Assembly: GCA_013911885.1 (NCBI GenBank) | Contig: JACESI010000012.1 | Span: forward strand, 17,189 to 81,188 | DNA length: 64,000 nt | Origin: Hyphomicrobiales bacterium | Lineage (GTDB): Bacteria; Pseudomonadota; Alphaproteobacteria; Rhizobiales; JACESI01 | Direction of reading: 5' to 3' | Shown here: one piece after another, positions 36,976 through 48,083 of the stretch | Numbering within the stretch: position 1 is the first letter of the stretch | How the letters are laid out: each line of letters opens with the position of its first letter | The notes under the pieces: model-generated | Told to the model about the DNA's origin: nothing | Databases searched by the model: none | The model's input: the letters and a program-made list of their open reading frames with translations, nothing else | Position numbers and translations under genes: made by a program

Positions 36976-38001
36976 TTAAAATCCCGAGGCCTTGAAGCTC
37001 AGCATGCGGCGGGACTCCTCGTCCCAGAGGGCGAGGGGAACGCAATTGAAACTATCAAGGAAGTTGATTCGGTTCACTTCCCTGAGCTTCGGGAAATCCC
37101 GGATAACCTTAGGCAGGTGGTAATAGGGAATGCGGCTTGAGAGATGATGGATATGGTGCAGGCCGATATTCGCGGTGAACCAGCGGAACGGCTGCGGCAG
37201 GTCATAATGCGTGCTGCCGCGAAGCGCCGCCTCATGCCAGTTCCATCTATCGTCATGGTCCCAAGTCATGTCCTCGAACTGGTGCTGCACGAAGAAGAGC
37301 CAGACGCCGATGGTGGCGGCGATGATGGCGGTCGAAAGCTGCATCAGCAGAAACAATTTCCAGCCGACGAGATAAATCAGGATGGTGGACAAAAAGGCGA
37401 TGGAAAAATTTGTCCCCATCGTACTCGCCCATGGCCGCCATCCATTTCGTACCTGGCCCAATGGCAGGCGCTGATCGAGAAGGAAAGTCACAGCCGGACC
37501 AATACCGAACATGACAAGCGGATGCCTGTAAAGCCGGTAGAGCAGCCGCTGAAACGGCGTGCGCGCTGCAAATTCCGCAACGGTGAGCGTATTGATGTCC
37601 CCGAACCCGCGGCGGGACAGATTGCCCGAACCAGCGTGATGCATGTTGTGGGCGAATTTCCAGAAAAAATAGGGTGTGAAGGTAAGCACGCCAATGATCC
37701 GCCCAGTCCAGTCATTCGCAGCCCGGCTGGTAAAAAAGGCGCCGTGGCCGCAATCATGTTGAATGAGGAAAAGTCTGAGGAGAAAACCGGAAGTCGGCAG
37801 CAGAAGCAGCAAACCCGCCCAATACCCCATCGAAAGGACAAATGCTGTGAGTGCCCAAAGGGCGACATAAGGCAGAAGAGTAACCGCGATCTCAAAGAGA
37901 CCGCGTTTATTGCTTGGTACGCTATAGGGCGCAAGTTTCCTTGCCCATTCGCGGGCGCTCGGTTCGATCACCTGCGCTGAAATTTTCTCTATGGCATTCA
38001 A
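36976..38001 (-). CDS. Fatty acid desaturase (membrane di-iron)
   Basis: A 341-residue membrane protein with four hydrophobic segments and three His boxes: HDCGH, HNMHH and HHIHH, which hold the di-iron centre. The sequence VQHQFEDMTW before the third box is typical of bacterial desaturases related to DesA and omega-6 types. It would introduce a double bond into membrane acyl chains using a ferredoxin-type donor. The neighbouring cold-shock gene on the same strand suggests, but does not prove, a link to cold adaptation. No clear ribosome-binding site precedes the ATG. Confidence 0.92.
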   Translation of the reverse strand: MNAIEKISAQVIEPSAREWARKLAPYSVPSNKRGLFEIAVTLLPYVALWALTAFVLSMGYWAGLLLLLPTSGFLLRLFLIQHDCGHGAFFTSRAANDWTGRIIGVLTFTPYFFWKFAHNMHHAGSGNLSRRGFGDINTLTVAEFAARTPFQRLLYRLYRHPLVMFGIGPAVTFLLDQRLPLGQVRNGWRPWASTMGTNFSIAFLSTILIYLVGWKLFLLMQLSTAIIAATIGVWLFFVQHQFEDMTWDHDDRWNWHEAALRGSTHYDLPQPFRWFTANIGLHHIHHLSSRIPYYHLPKVIRDFPKLREVNRINFLDSFNCVPLALWDEESRRMLSFKASGF

Positions 38002-38075
38002 ACCGGTGCGCTTTTTGTCAAGGCGTGAAAACAGGCTTTCTAAAAAGCAGAACTGAATGCCAAAAAGAAAAGATG

Positions 38076-38288
38076 TTAGGCTTTTTCGATCTTGTCCACA
38101 GATGTCTTGCCGCTGCGCTGGTCGATTGCTGTGTTGAAAGCAACTTTCTGACCTTCGCTGAGGCCGGACATGCCGGAGCGCTCAAGTGCTGTTGCGTGGA
38201 CGAAGACGTCTTTCGAACCGTCTTCAGGCTGAATGAAACCAAAGCCTTTTTGGTCGTTATAGAATTTTACAGTGCCTTTAATCATCAT
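38076..38288 (-). CDS. Cold-shock domain protein (CspA family)
   Basis: A 70-residue single-domain RNA/DNA-binding protein. RNP1 is KGFGFI and RNP2 is VFVHA, both intact. The gene has two adjacent ATG codons; AAGGAAG spaces better for the second, so the product may begin [10 protein letters not shown]. Several paralogues usually exist in Hyphomicrobiales, so cold induction is not certain. It lies upstream of the desaturase gene (74 bases apart). Confidence 0.95.
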   Translation of the reverse strand: MMIKGTVKFYNDQKGFGFIQPEDGSKDVFVHATALERSGMSGLSEGQKVAFNTAIDQRSGKTSVDKIEKA

Positions 38289-38538
38289 AGCTTCCTTGGA
38301 TTGCCGTTTCTGTAGCGGCGGTTTTGAACGATCTCGATTTTGAAAAAGACTGAGAAGAGCGCGAACGTCAAAACGGAAGCGGGCAGGCCAGTGATCGGCA
38401 AATATCGATGCGCTCGCTTTTACGCCTCATAGGACAAAACATCAAGCACCATCGCCCGAGCGTTTGCGAAAAAGCCCGTGATCGCCGGAAAGTCGAGGCT
38501 TTCTGTTGACTTTCGATCAAGCGCGCGACAATCAGCCG

Positions 38539-39531
38539 CTATGTTTTGGCGCTGCACGAGCCCCCGCCCAGAACGCAGAATTTCGAACAGAACGGATGGT
38601 TGAGCTGCACCCGCTTCGCGCTGTCGGCGAGCGTTGCCGCAAACTCGAAGTCTTCCGAATAAGGCAGCAGCGTGCAGGCAACGACCGACGGTTTGTCCGC
38701 GCCGCGGCGCTTGACCACCATCCGCGACGTCGCACACATGATGCTGTTCGGATCGACATTCAATATGCCCCAGCACGCCGTGGTGATTTCGGGGACCGAT
38801 TGTTCAGGGGCCATTTCCGGAAAGAGAACAAGTTGCTTGGTGCTGGCTGCATCGACTTTGATGCCGTGCTCGGCGAACAGCCGCGCAAAGCCATCGCGCA
38901 GCTTCGTCTCGTTCTCGCCCCAGCGGGTGCGCCCGGCAATATCAATTGAAAAGCCGTTGTCCGAAAGCCATTGCAGTCCTTCGAGCATCGGCAGCCAGGT
39001 TCGTGGGCCGCGTTCATCCTCGTGCAGCATTCTCGAATAATGATCGACCGAGATGCGCAGGGTCATCTGGTCGGCGAACCGTTCGCGCAGCGCCAGAAGG
39101 CGGCTCTTGAAGCGCATCATCGGCCGCATGGCGTTGGTCAGCACAATGAGGTTATATCCGCGCTCCAGACATAACGTCATGATATCGATTGTCTCGCGGT
39201 TCATGAAAGGCTCGCCGCCGGTCAGCCCGATCTCGCGCGTGCCCATGCCCAGCGCCTCGATTTCGTCAAGATAGGCTGTGACCTCGCCAAGCGATATATA
39301 GGCGAGCCGGTCATTCTTCGGCGAGGATTCGATATAGCAATTCTTGCATTCGATATTGCATAGCGTGCCGGTGTTGATCCACAGCGTTTCCAACCTTGCA
39401 AGATCGACATGGCCGCGCGCTTCACCGGTTGCCGTCACAAACGGATTGGTGAATTTTCTCGGTCCAGCCTGGTCCGCTTGAACGCTGTTTTCCGAATCCG
39501 CCGTTGTTCTGGCGGGCGTCAGATGTTCCAT
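38539..39531 (-). CDS. Radical SAM enzyme with Cys-rich C-terminus, function unassigned
   Basis: A 330-residue protein. The radical SAM [4Fe-4S] motif is C58-x3-C62-x2-C65 (CNIECKNC), and IGLTGGEPFMNRE is the SAM-binding GGE motif. The C-terminal part has scattered Cys in TACWG, IMCATS and VACTLL and ends in FCSKFCVLGGGSCS, suggesting an auxiliary Fe-S cluster of the SPASM or twitch kind. The start at 39531 with GAGAAGAGAG upstream is preferred; the longer frame adds 45 residues of non-protein-like sequence. Neighbours (cold-shock gene downstream, recA upstream and divergent) give no pathway hint. SPASM enzymes modify peptides or proteins, or mature cofactors; which one applies here is unknown. 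Confidence 0.85.
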   Translation of the reverse strand: MEHLTPARTTADSENSVQADQAGPRKFTNPFVTATGEARGHVDLARLETLWINTGTLCNIECKNCYIESSPKNDRLAYISLGEVTAYLDEIEALGMGTREIGLTGGEPFMNRETIDIMTLCLERGYNLIVLTNAMRPMMRFKSRLLALRERFADQMTLRISVDHYSRMLHEDERGPRTWLPMLEGLQWLSDNGFSIDIAGRTRWGENETKLRDGFARLFAEHGIKVDAASTKQLVLFPEMAPEQSVPEITTACWGILNVDPNSIMCATSRMVVKRRGADKPSVVACTLLPYSEDFEFAATLADSAKRVQLNHPFCSKFCVLGGGSCSAKT

Positions 39532-39954
39532 GCGATACTCTCTTCTCGGGTGAATGCCCTTGCCTGCAAGGTTTAAAATGCCTGGCCCCCAGCAGATGGC
39601 GCCAGAGCAGGCGTTTCTAACGGTGATCCGGGGGCGGGGTCCCGTCGAAACCGAACTTTGCAGCAAACGCGGCCTGTATCAATCCGGAATTTAACAGTTT
39701 TTTGAATTTGTGATCGAAAATCTGGATCCCCACCGCGCGTCGGGTTCGCGGAGATACACAGCGCAAGCGACGGGACGAGGGAATAATCCGTTCCTGAATA
39801 AGAACAAAAAATGAATGGATGAAGGAAACATAAATTAGAACAGGAATTTAAAAGGGTCTTGCATATAAAGAACAAATAGAGTACAAACATATCACTTGGG
39901 CATAGGTTGGAATTTATCCGCCGATGGCTTGCGCAGAAAACAAAGGAGATTATC
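39532..39954. other. 423-base gap between radical SAM gene and recA
   Basis: Other than the recA promoter and LexA box near its right end, I see no gene. The right half is AT-rich with several GAAC or GTTC words (for example GTTCCTGAATAAGAAC near 39791). The left part, just upstream of the radical SAM gene, is expected to hold its promoter, but none is obvious. Confidence 0.4.
39859..39887 (+). promoter_or_regulatory. recA promoter with overlapping LexA (SOS) box
   Basis: TTGCAT (39859-39864) and TACAAA (39882-39887) are spaced 17 bases. GAAC-AAATAGA-GTAC at 39870-39884 matches the alphaproteobacterial LexA box GAAC-N7-GAAC with one mismatch and covers the spacer and the start of the -10. 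Bound LexA would block polymerase, so recA should be SOS-induced. Confidence 0.7.
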
Positions 39955-41055
<1,101 letters not shown>

Positions 41056-41460
41056 TCAGACGCTCTTTAAGTGGCTGATCCGCTTGGCGTGGAGCAGAGC
41101 GGGTCAGAGACGCCACCTGACGCGCGCTATGGGAAAGCCTGTTTTGTACTGGCAAGGTTAACGGGCCCGGTTCATCGCCGGGCTTTCGCCTTTTGGCGCT
41201 AGCCTCTTTCTCTTTTGGACAGACGTGTTTGATTTGAAGAGAGGATGAATGCGCGTTTGGTTGCTTCATCCTGATTGGTCTGATGTTCGGTGTCGCGCAC
41301 CGATCGAGCATGCCGAAGCAGACGGTATAACGGCTTCGGCGCTTCATGGTGGACAAGGCTTTGCCGGATCAATAAGAAGAAATGCCGGTTGCAATGAGCG
41401 AGCCGCGAGCCTCGGGAGTGGCGCCCGTCGCTGCTCAGACGTTTCTTGAATGGATGAAGA
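41056..41460 (+). other. 405-base gap between recA and alaS
   Basis: It holds the recA terminator and, from 41243, a 7-base hairpin GGATGAA/TTCATCC (41243-41249 with 41265-41271) about 190 bases before alaS. A short frame from 41249 to 41449 (66 codons) begins after GAGAGGATGA but has no recognisable motif, and I do not call it a gene. The rest shows nothing I can name. Confidence 0.35.
41165..41186 (+). terminator. Terminator after recA
   Basis: GCCCGG and CCGGGC pair around a 7-base loop and are followed by TTTCGCCTTTT. It lies 110 bases after the recA stop. The stem is short but GC-only. Confidence 0.6.
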
Positions 41461-44121
41461 ATGACCAGCGTAAACGATATCAGAAAAGCGTTTCTTTCCT
41501 ATTTCAGCAATTCGGAACACAAGGTGGTTTCGTCCGGCCCGCTGGTCCCGCGCAATGACCCGACATTGATGTTTACAAATGCCGGAATGGTTCAATTCAA
41601 GAACTATTTTACCGGCCTTGAAACGCCACCATATCCCCGCGCCACCACGTCGCAGAAATGCGTCCGCGCCGGCGGCAAGCACAATGACCTCGACAATGTC
41701 GGCTATACCGCGCGCCACCACACCTTCTTCGAAATGCTCGGCAATTTCTCGTTCGGCGACTATTTTAAGGAACAGGCGATCGAACATGCCTGGACCTTGA
41801 TCACTCGCGATTTTGCGATCAATAAAGATCGCCTTCTGGTGACGGTCTATTCCGAGGATGATGAGGCTTTCGGCCTTTGGCGCAAAATTGCAGGCCTGCC
41901 GGAAAGCCGGATCATTCGCATTCCGACGTCGGACAATTTCTGGGCGATGGGCGATACCGGGCCTTGCGGCCCCTGTTCGGAAATCTTCTACGACCATGGC
42001 GATCATATCTGGGGCGGGCCGCCGGGAAGCCAGGATGAAGACGGCGACCGCTTCATCGAGATCTGGAACCTCGTCTTCATGCAGTTCGAGCAAGTCACGA
42101 AAGACCAGCGGATCAATCTGCCAAAACCTTCGATCGACACCGGTATGGGCCTTGAGCGGATCGCGGCGCTGCTTCAGGGCAAGCACGACAATTATGACAT
42201 AGACCTTTTTCAGGCGCTGATTGCAGCCTCTGTGGAGGCAACCGGCGTCAAGGCGGAGGGCGACCAGCGTGCGAGCCACCGCGTCATCGCCGATCACCTG
42301 CGCGCCACCAGCTTTCTGATTGCCGACGGTGTTCTGCCCTCGAATGAAGGTCGGGGCTATGTGCTGCGCCGGATCATGCGCCGCGCGATGCGTCATGCCC
42401 ATCTTCTCGGCGCAAAAGAGCCTCTGATTTTCCGCCTCGTGCCGACATTGGTTGCCGAGATGGGCCAGGCCTATCCGGAACTCCTGCGCGCGGAGGCGAT
42501 GATCACGGAAACCCTGCGTCTTGAAGAGGAGCGCTTCCGCCGCACGCTCGACCGCGGTCTGACGATCCTTGATCAGGCAACGAAATCACTGCATGACGGC
42601 GATGTTCTGGACGGCGAGACCGCCTTCAAGCTTTATGATACCTATGGTTTTCCGCTGGATCTCACGCAGGACGCTCTGCGCAGCCGCAAGATTGAAGTCG
42701 CTCTCGATGGTTTCAACGCCGCCATGGAGCGTCAGAAGGCTGAGGCCCGCGCGTCCTGGACCGGTTCCGGCGACGCTGCGACGGAAACCATCTGGCTATC
42801 CTTGCGTGAGCGGCTCGGTGCGAGCGAATTTCTCGGCTATGAAATGGAGCGCGCTGAGGGCGTGGTGACTGCCCTTGTTGCCTCGGCAAAGGAAATACCA
42901 GTCCTTAATGCCGGTGAGGATGGTGCGATCATCTGCAATCAGACACCGTTCTACGGTGAATCCGGTGGCCAGGTCGGCGATACCGGTGAAATCCGGGTGG
43001 GCGAGGCGCTGTTCCGGGTGAGCGATACCCAGAAGCGGGCAGGGGGTCTTTTCGTTCATTATGGCATGCTTGAAACCGGGAGCATCAAGGTTGGTGACCC
43101 GGTTGAACTCGTCGTGGATCATCACCGCCGCCGCGCGATCCGCGCCAATCATTCCGCGACCCATCTGGTGCACGAGGCGCTGCGCGAAGTGCTTGGCCCC
43201 CATGTCGCGCAGAAAGGCTCGCTCGTTTCCGACGAGCGCCTGCGGTTTGATTTTTCGCACACCAAGCCGATGAGCGAGGAGGAACTCGCGCGGGTCGAAG
43301 ACATCGCAAATGAGATCGTGCTGCAAAACGGTGAGGTAATGACCCGGATCATGGCGGTTGATGATGCGATTGCCGCTGGTGCCATGGCGCTTTTCGGCGA
43401 GAAATACGGCGATGAGGTCCGCGTGGTCTCGATGGGAACGGCAACCGTCGGCGAGAAGTCGGGCAAGACCTATTCGCTTGAGCTTTGCGGTGGCATCCAT
43501 GTGCGCCGCGTCGGCGATATTGGCATGATCCGGCTCGTGCAGGAAACGGCAAGTGCTGCCGGTGTGCGCCGCATCGAGGCGCTGACCGGGAACAAGGCGC
43601 TCGCCGAATTCCGCACGCAGGATCGTGAGTTGCGCAATATTGCAGGATTGCTCAAGACCGGTGTCGCTGATGTCGCGCCGCGCGTCGAAGCGCTGCTGAA
43701 GGAGCGTCGCAGGCTCGAGAAGGACCTGAACGACGCGAAACGCCAGCTCGCGCTTTCCGGTGGAGGCGGCGCGGACGACAAGCCGGTTGAGATCAACGGC
43801 ATCGCCTTCCTCTCGCGCATTCTTCACGGCATCGCGGCAAAGGAATTGAAAGGCATTGTCGACGAGGCGAAGCAGTCGCTCACCTCCGGTGTTGTTGCGC
43901 TGGTCGGCATCAGCGAAGATGGCAAGGCGGGGATCGCCGTTGGCGTGACTGCCGATCTGACAAGCCGTCTCAGTGCCGTCGATCTGGTGCGCGCGGGCTC
44001 TGTTTCTGTTGGCGGACAGGGCGGCGGCGGCCGGCCCGATATGGCGCAGGCAGGCGGCCCGGATGGCGATCAGGCAGAAGCAGCGATTGACGCGATCAAG
44101 GCGCTTCTCGAATCGGCTTGA
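41461..44121 (+). CDS. alaS: Alanine--tRNA ligase
   Basis: An 886-residue class II synthetase charging tRNA-Ala. The catalytic domain is visible from [17 protein letters not shown] and the class II motifs. The editing domain has the zinc ligands HSATH ([12 protein letters not shown]) and CGGIHV, where most enzymes have CGGTH. The C-Ala domain ends with [20 protein letters not shown], the usual glycine-rich signature. It follows recA, an order common in Hyphomicrobiales, and ends at a bidirectional terminator facing icd. Confidence 0.98.
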   Translation: MTSVNDIRKAFLSYFSNSEHKVVSSGPLVPRNDPTLMFTNAGMVQFKNYFTGLETPPYPRATTSQKCVRAGGKHNDLDNVGYTARHHTFFEMLGNFSFGDYFKEQAIEHAWTLITRDFAINKDRLLVTVYSEDDEAFGLWRKIAGLPESRIIRIPTSDNFWAMGDTGPCGPCSEIFYDHGDHIWGGPPGSQDEDGDRFIEIWNLVFMQFEQVTKDQRINLPKPSIDTGMGLERIAALLQGKHDNYDIDLFQALIAASVEATGVKAEGDQRASHRVIADHLRATSFLIADGVLPSNEGRGYVLRRIMRRAMRHAHLLGAKEPLIFRLVPTLVAEMGQAYPELLRAEAMITETLRLEEERFRRTLDRGLTILDQATKSLHDGDVLDGETAFKLYDTYGFPLDLTQDALRSRKIEVALDGFNAAMERQKAEARASWTGSGDAATETIWLSLRERLGASEFLGYEMERAEGVVTALVASAKEIPVLNAGEDGAIICNQTPFYGESGGQVGDTGEIRVGEALFRVSDTQKRAGGLFVHYGMLETGSIKVGDPVELVVDHHRRRAIRANHSATHLVHEALREVLGPHVAQKGSLVSDERLRFDFSHTKPMSEEELARVEDIANEIVLQNGEVMTRIMAVDDAIAAGAMALFGEKYGDEVRVVSMGTATVGEKSGKTYSLELCGGIHVRRVGDIGMIRLVQETASAAGVRRIEALTGNKALAEFRTQDRELRNIAGLLKTGVADVAPRVEALLKERRRLEKDLNDAKRQLALSGGGGADDKPVEINGIAFLSRILHGIAAKELKGIVDEAKQSLTSGVVALVGISEDGKAGIAVGVTADLTSRLSAVDLVRAGSVSVGGQGGGGRPDMAQAGGPDGDQAEAAIDAIKALLESA

Positions 44122-44155
44122 TAAGGCCGTCGAGGCAGTGACCGGGAAAATGCGT

Positions 44156-44195
44156 AAAAAAGCCTCCGAAATCAACGGATCTCGGAGGCTTTTTT
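44156..44195. terminator. Bidirectional terminator between alaS and icd
   Basis: AAAAAAGCCTCCGA and TCGGAGGCTTTTTT form a 14-base stem-plus-tract with a 12-base loop, with T-runs on both strands. It serves alaS (plus) and icd (minus). Confidence 0.9.
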
Positions 44196-44220
44196 CACGG
44201 TCGTGGATCAGCGTTACGTA

Positions 44221-45432
44221 TCAGCCCATCGCTTTTTGAAGATTCTCATCGACCTTGTCGAGGAAGCCGATGGTCGAAAGCCACGGCTGATCCGGTCCGA
44301 TCAGAAGCGCGAGATCCTTGGTCATATAACCCGTCTCGACGGTGTTGATGCAGACCTTTTCAAGGGTGAGGGCGAAGTTTTGCAGCTTCTCATTATCGTC
44401 CAGTTTGGCGCGGTGGGCAAGGCCACGGGTCCAGGCGAAAATCGATGCAATGGCGTTGGTCGACGTCTGCTCACCCTTCTGGTGCTGCCGGAAGTGCCGG
44501 GTCACGGTGCCGTGGGCGGCTTCCGCTTCCACGGTCTTGCCGTCTGGTGTGAGCAGGACCGAGGTCATCAGTCCGAGCGATCCGAAGCCCTGCGCGACCG
44601 TATCCGACTGCACGTCGCCATCGTAGTTTTTGCACGCCCAGACATAACCGCCAGACCATTTCAGCGCCGAGGCGACCATGTCGTCGATCAGGCGGTGTTC
44701 GTACCAGATTTTGGATTCCTCAAAAGCGGCTTTGAATTCGTTCTGGTAGATCTCCTCGAAGATGTCCTTGAAGCGCCCGTCATAGACCTTGAGGATCGTG
44801 TTCTTCGTCGAGAGATAAACCGGTACCTTGCGCTGAAGGCCATAGTTGAGCGAGGCGCGGGCAAAGTCGGCAATGGAATCGTCGAGATTGTACATGCCCA
44901 TCGCGATGCCGGCGGAGGGGGCATCGAAGACGTCGCGTTCGATGACGGTGCCATCATCGCCAACGAACTTCATTGTCAGCTTGCCTTTGCCGGGAAATTT
45001 GAAATCGGTCGCCCGGTACTGGTCACCATAGGCATGGCGGCCGACAATGATCGGCTGGGTCCAGCCGGGAACAAGGCGGGGAACGTTTTTGCAGATAATC
45101 GGTTCGCGGAAAATAACCCCGCCGAGAATGTTGCGGATCGTGCCATTGGGTGAACGCCACATGGATTTGAGGTTGAATTCCGCAACGCGCGCCTCATCCG
45201 GCGTGATCGTGGCGCATTTGACGCCGACACCGTATTTCTTGATGGCTTCAGCGGAATCGATAGTCACCTGATCATTGGTGCGGTCGCGCTCCTCGATGCC
45301 CAGATCGTAATAGTGAAGATCGATATCAAGATAGGGGTGGATCAGCTTTTCCTTGATGAAGGCCCAGATGATGCGGGTCATCTCGTCGCCATCGAGTTCG
45401 ACAACGGGGTTCGCAACTTTAATCTTTTCCAT
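44221..45432 (-). CDS. icd: Isocitrate dehydrogenase (NADP), dimeric type
   Basis: A 403-residue TCA-cycle enzyme converting isocitrate to 2-oxoglutarate with CO2 and NADPH. The start [20 protein letters not shown] and the substrate loop [17 protein letters not shown] are those of the eukaryote-like dimeric subfamily found in alphaproteobacteria. That subfamily differs from the E. coli kinase-regulated enzyme. AGGAAA precedes the ATG. It is monocistronic, between the bidirectional terminator and a 270-base gap shared with the diguanylate cyclase gene. Confidence 0.98.
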   Translation of the reverse strand: MEKIKVANPVVELDGDEMTRIIWAFIKEKLIHPYLDIDLHYYDLGIEERDRTNDQVTIDSAEAIKKYGVGVKCATITPDEARVAEFNLKSMWRSPNGTIRNILGGVIFREPIICKNVPRLVPGWTQPIIVGRHAYGDQYRATDFKFPGKGKLTMKFVGDDGTVIERDVFDAPSAGIAMGMYNLDDSIADFARASLNYGLQRKVPVYLSTKNTILKVYDGRFKDIFEEIYQNEFKAAFEESKIWYEHRLIDDMVASALKWSGGYVWACKNYDGDVQSDTVAQGFGSLGLMTSVLLTPDGKTVEAEAAHGTVTRHFRQHQKGEQTSTNAIASIFAWTRGLAHRAKLDDNEKLQNFALTLEKVCINTVETGYMTKDLALLIGPDQPWLSTIGFLDKVDENLQKAMG

Positions 45433-45702
45433 AATTTCCTCGTTTCATCGTGGCCTTGCATCGCGCCGCGAATTAGCTCCTATATCAAAGCGACCGGCCC
45501 GCTGAAAGGGGCATTGAAAAAATTGAACGGAACTTGACGATAAGCCAGTATTTTAGTGATTTTCTGTGTATCGCGAAATTAGTGGTCAACCGATACTATA
45601 CCGGTTTGGGCGGAACGATTGCGGTTCACTTTCCATAAACCTTATTTAACTAGCATGAATAAGGAGAACCAAGACGCCCCGGACATGCGAAGGAACGGTT
45701 AA

Positions 45703-47091
45703 ATGGCAGCGTTTCCTCTGCCCGAAATTGAGCAGGCTCGGCTCGAAGCGCTGCAGCTTTCCAACATGATGGACAGCGCGCCGGAAGAGACATTCGACCG
45801 GATCGCGCGTATTGTTTCCCGTACTCTCACAACACCGGTCGCCCTTGTGACTTTTGTGGGTCAGGAGCGTATATGGTTCAAGTCCCGCATTGGCCTTGAT
45901 GTGAGCGAAACGTCTCGGGAACACTCATTCTGCGCCGAAGCGATTTTGACGGACGAAATTCTCGAGGTCGAGGATGCCCTGAAAGACGAGCGTTTTCGAG
46001 AGAATCCATTCGTTGCAGGCGGTTCGAATATTCGGTTTTATGCGGGCGCTCCGCTTGTCCTTTCGAGCGGTCACCGGCTCGGTACGTTGTGCGTCGTGGA
46101 CCGGGTGCCGCGTCGCCTCAGCGATGATGAGCGGCAACTCTTGATCGATCTCGCGGCCACCATCGTGGAGCTTCTCGAATTGCAGAGCGCCGCCAAAAAG
46201 GCAATCGATGCCGAAAACCGGCTTCTTGATGCCGTGAACGCCATTCCTGATGGGTTCGCTCTTTATGACAAGAATGACCGGCTGGTGATTTGCAATGAGC
46301 ACTATACCCGGATTTACGATAAAACGGCTGATCTTCTGGTTCCCGGCGTTCGTTTCGAAGAGATCATTCGCAGAGGTGTCGAACGCGGCCAGTACCTTGA
46401 TGCTATAGGCAATGAGGAAGCCTGGATCGCGGAGCGCATGGAGCGCCACCGTAAGCTCGATCAGCCCGTCGAACAAAGACTTCCTTCCGGCAGGTGGATC
46501 CGGGTTGAGGAGCGAAGAACGCGGGAGGGCGGATATGTCGGTGTTCGTGTCGATATTACCGAACTCAAGAACCAGCAGGCCGAACTCAGCCGCCTTGCAT
46601 GGACCGACAGCCTGACCGGTGCGCTGAACCGGCGTCGCTTCATCGAGCTTGCTGAACAGGAAATGCATCGCTCGATACGCTCGGGTCGTCCGCTTGCACT
46701 GATCATGATGGATATCGACCATTTCAAGGCGATTAACGATGTTTATGGCCATGCCGCAGGCGATATGGTTCTGATCGAGATGGTCCGCAGGTGGAAAGAG
46801 GAATTGCGTGATTATGACATTCTGGCGCGGGTCGGCGGCGAGGAATTTGCCATTCTGCTGCCGGATTGTGATACCAGCGGTGCCACGCTCGTCATGCAAC
46901 GGCTGCTAGAGAAAACCAGTGTGCGCAGCGTCAAGCTTGAAGTCGGAGAAGTGCTGCTGACCGTAAGCGGCGGGCTCGTCTTCTGCGATCGGAAAGACGA
47001 AAGTGTGGAGAGCGCGATTGATAGGGCTGACCGCGCGCTTTATCAGGCGAAGCAGGAAGGCCGAAACCGCTTTGTGTTCCGGGCGGCCTGA
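45703..47091 (+). CDS. Diguanylate cyclase with GAF and PAS sensor domains
   Basis: A 462-residue cytoplasmic protein. A GAF domain spans about residues 20-160 (FYAGAPLVLSSGHRLGTLCVVD) and a PAS domain about 175-290. The GGDEF domain (about 300-460) has active-site motif GGEEF at 378-382. An inhibitory I-site RDYD (R369-D372) sits five residues upstream, so product feedback is expected. It makes cyclic di-GMP. No EAL domain or membrane span is present. GGAACGG lies just upstream of the ATG. Signal and targets are unknown; flagellar genes and cckA are about 9-15 kb away. Confidence 0.93.
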   Translation: MAAFPLPEIEQARLEALQLSNMMDSAPEETFDRIARIVSRTLTTPVALVTFVGQERIWFKSRIGLDVSETSREHSFCAEAILTDEILEVEDALKDERFRENPFVAGGSNIRFYAGAPLVLSSGHRLGTLCVVDRVPRRLSDDERQLLIDLAATIVELLELQSAAKKAIDAENRLLDAVNAIPDGFALYDKNDRLVICNEHYTRIYDKTADLLVPGVRFEEIIRRGVERGQYLDAIGNEEAWIAERMERHRKLDQPVEQRLPSGRWIRVEERRTREGGYVGVRVDITELKNQQAELSRLAWTDSLTGALNRRRFIELAEQEMHRSIRSGRPLALIMMDIDHFKAINDVYGHAAGDMVLIEMVRRWKEELRDYDILARVGGEEFAILLPDCDTSGATLVMQRLLEKTSVRSVKLEVGEVLLTVSGGLVFCDRKDESVESAIDRADRALYQAKQEGRNRFVFRAA

Positions 47092-47237
47092 CTTCTGGTG
47101 AAGCAGGATGGATTGCACTAGGGCGGGGCTGAAACCCACCAAACGCCCCCTGAACACCTCCAATAGCCATTGCCCGGCCCTTTGAGATCAAGCCATTCTT
47201 TGCTACACCGGCACTTCAAATCCAGTGGAACGAGACC

Positions 47238-48083
47238 ATGTCGGGAACCGACAAAGAGCGCGAATTGATTGTCGGCGGGCCGGTTGTCATTCTTGTCGAG
47301 CCCCAGCTCGGCGAGAATATCGGCGCGTCGGCGCGTGCCATGGCGAATTTCGGCCTTTCGGAGCTGCGCCTCGTCAACCCGCGTGACGGGTGGCCGTCCG
47401 AGCCTGCCCGCGCGGTCTCAAGCGGCGCTGTCCATGTGATTGACGGCGCGCGCGTCTTCGACACCCTCCAGGAAGCGGTCGCGGATCTTCATTTCATCTT
47501 TGCAACCACGGCGCGCGAGCGCGGGATGAACAAGCCCGTCGAAGAGCCGCGGCGCGCGGCTGACCGCCTCGTTGCTATGGATCGGAAGGGACAAAGGACC
47601 GGTATTCTTTTTGGCCGCGAACGCTGGGGCCTGAAAAACTGGGAAGTCGGCCTTGCCAACGAAATCGTCACTTTTCCGGTCAATCCTGCTTTCGCCTCGG
47701 TGAATATCGCGCAGGCTGTTCTCCTGATGGCTTATGAGTGGATGCAAAGCGCACGGAACACAGGGCACCTCGAGCCGGTGATCGGCTTTGATGCGCCGGT
47801 TTTCCCTCCCGCCACCCGCGAGGACATGATCGGCATCATGGACCATCTGGTGGAGGCACTCGACCGGGTCGAGTATTTTTATCCGGTCGAACGCCGCGAA
47901 CAACTCATTCAGAATCTGCGCATAACGCTTTCGAAGGCAAACTTCACAGAGCCCGAAGCGCGCAATTTCCGCGGCGTGATCGCAGCGCTCGATCGGCGCA
48001 GGACACGCGGTCAGTTGGCCGATCTTCAGGCGCTTGCGCGCGAAGCAAAGAAAATTCATGAAAAATCCAATCCTGACATATGA
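47238..48083 (+). CDS. trmJ: tRNA (cytidine/uridine-2'-O-)-methyltransferase TrmJ (SPOUT)
   Basis: A 281-residue enzyme methylating the ribose at position 32 of certain tRNAs. SPOUT motifs appear in order: ENIGASARAMANFGL, TGILFGRERWGL and FASVNIAQAVLLMAYEWM, which form the trefoil-knot SAM site. The C-terminal helix region from residue 190 fits the TrmJ dimerisation extension. The stop overlaps murI, whose start lies 26 bases inside, indicating coupling. Confidence 0.9.
   Translation: MSGTDKERELIVGGPVVILVEPQLGENIGASARAMANFGLSELRLVNPRDGWPSEPARAVSSGAVHVIDGARVFDTLQEAVADLHFIFATTARERGMNKPVEEPRRAADRLVAMDRKGQRTGILFGRERWGLKNWEVGLANEIVTFPVNPAFASVNIAQAVLLMAYEWMQSARNTGHLEPVIGFDAPVFPPATREDMIGIMDHLVEALDRVEYFYPVERREQLIQNLRITLSKANFTEPEARNFRGVIAALDRRRTRGQLADLQALAREAKKIHEKSNPDI

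Noticed and set aside
38539..39531. Radical SAM gene considered as PqqE partner of the PqqA-like peptide
   Set aside because: It is 28 kb away, has no PqqD domain or adjacent pqqD, and its length and Cys pattern are not clearly those of PqqE. A link cannot be supported from the sequence.
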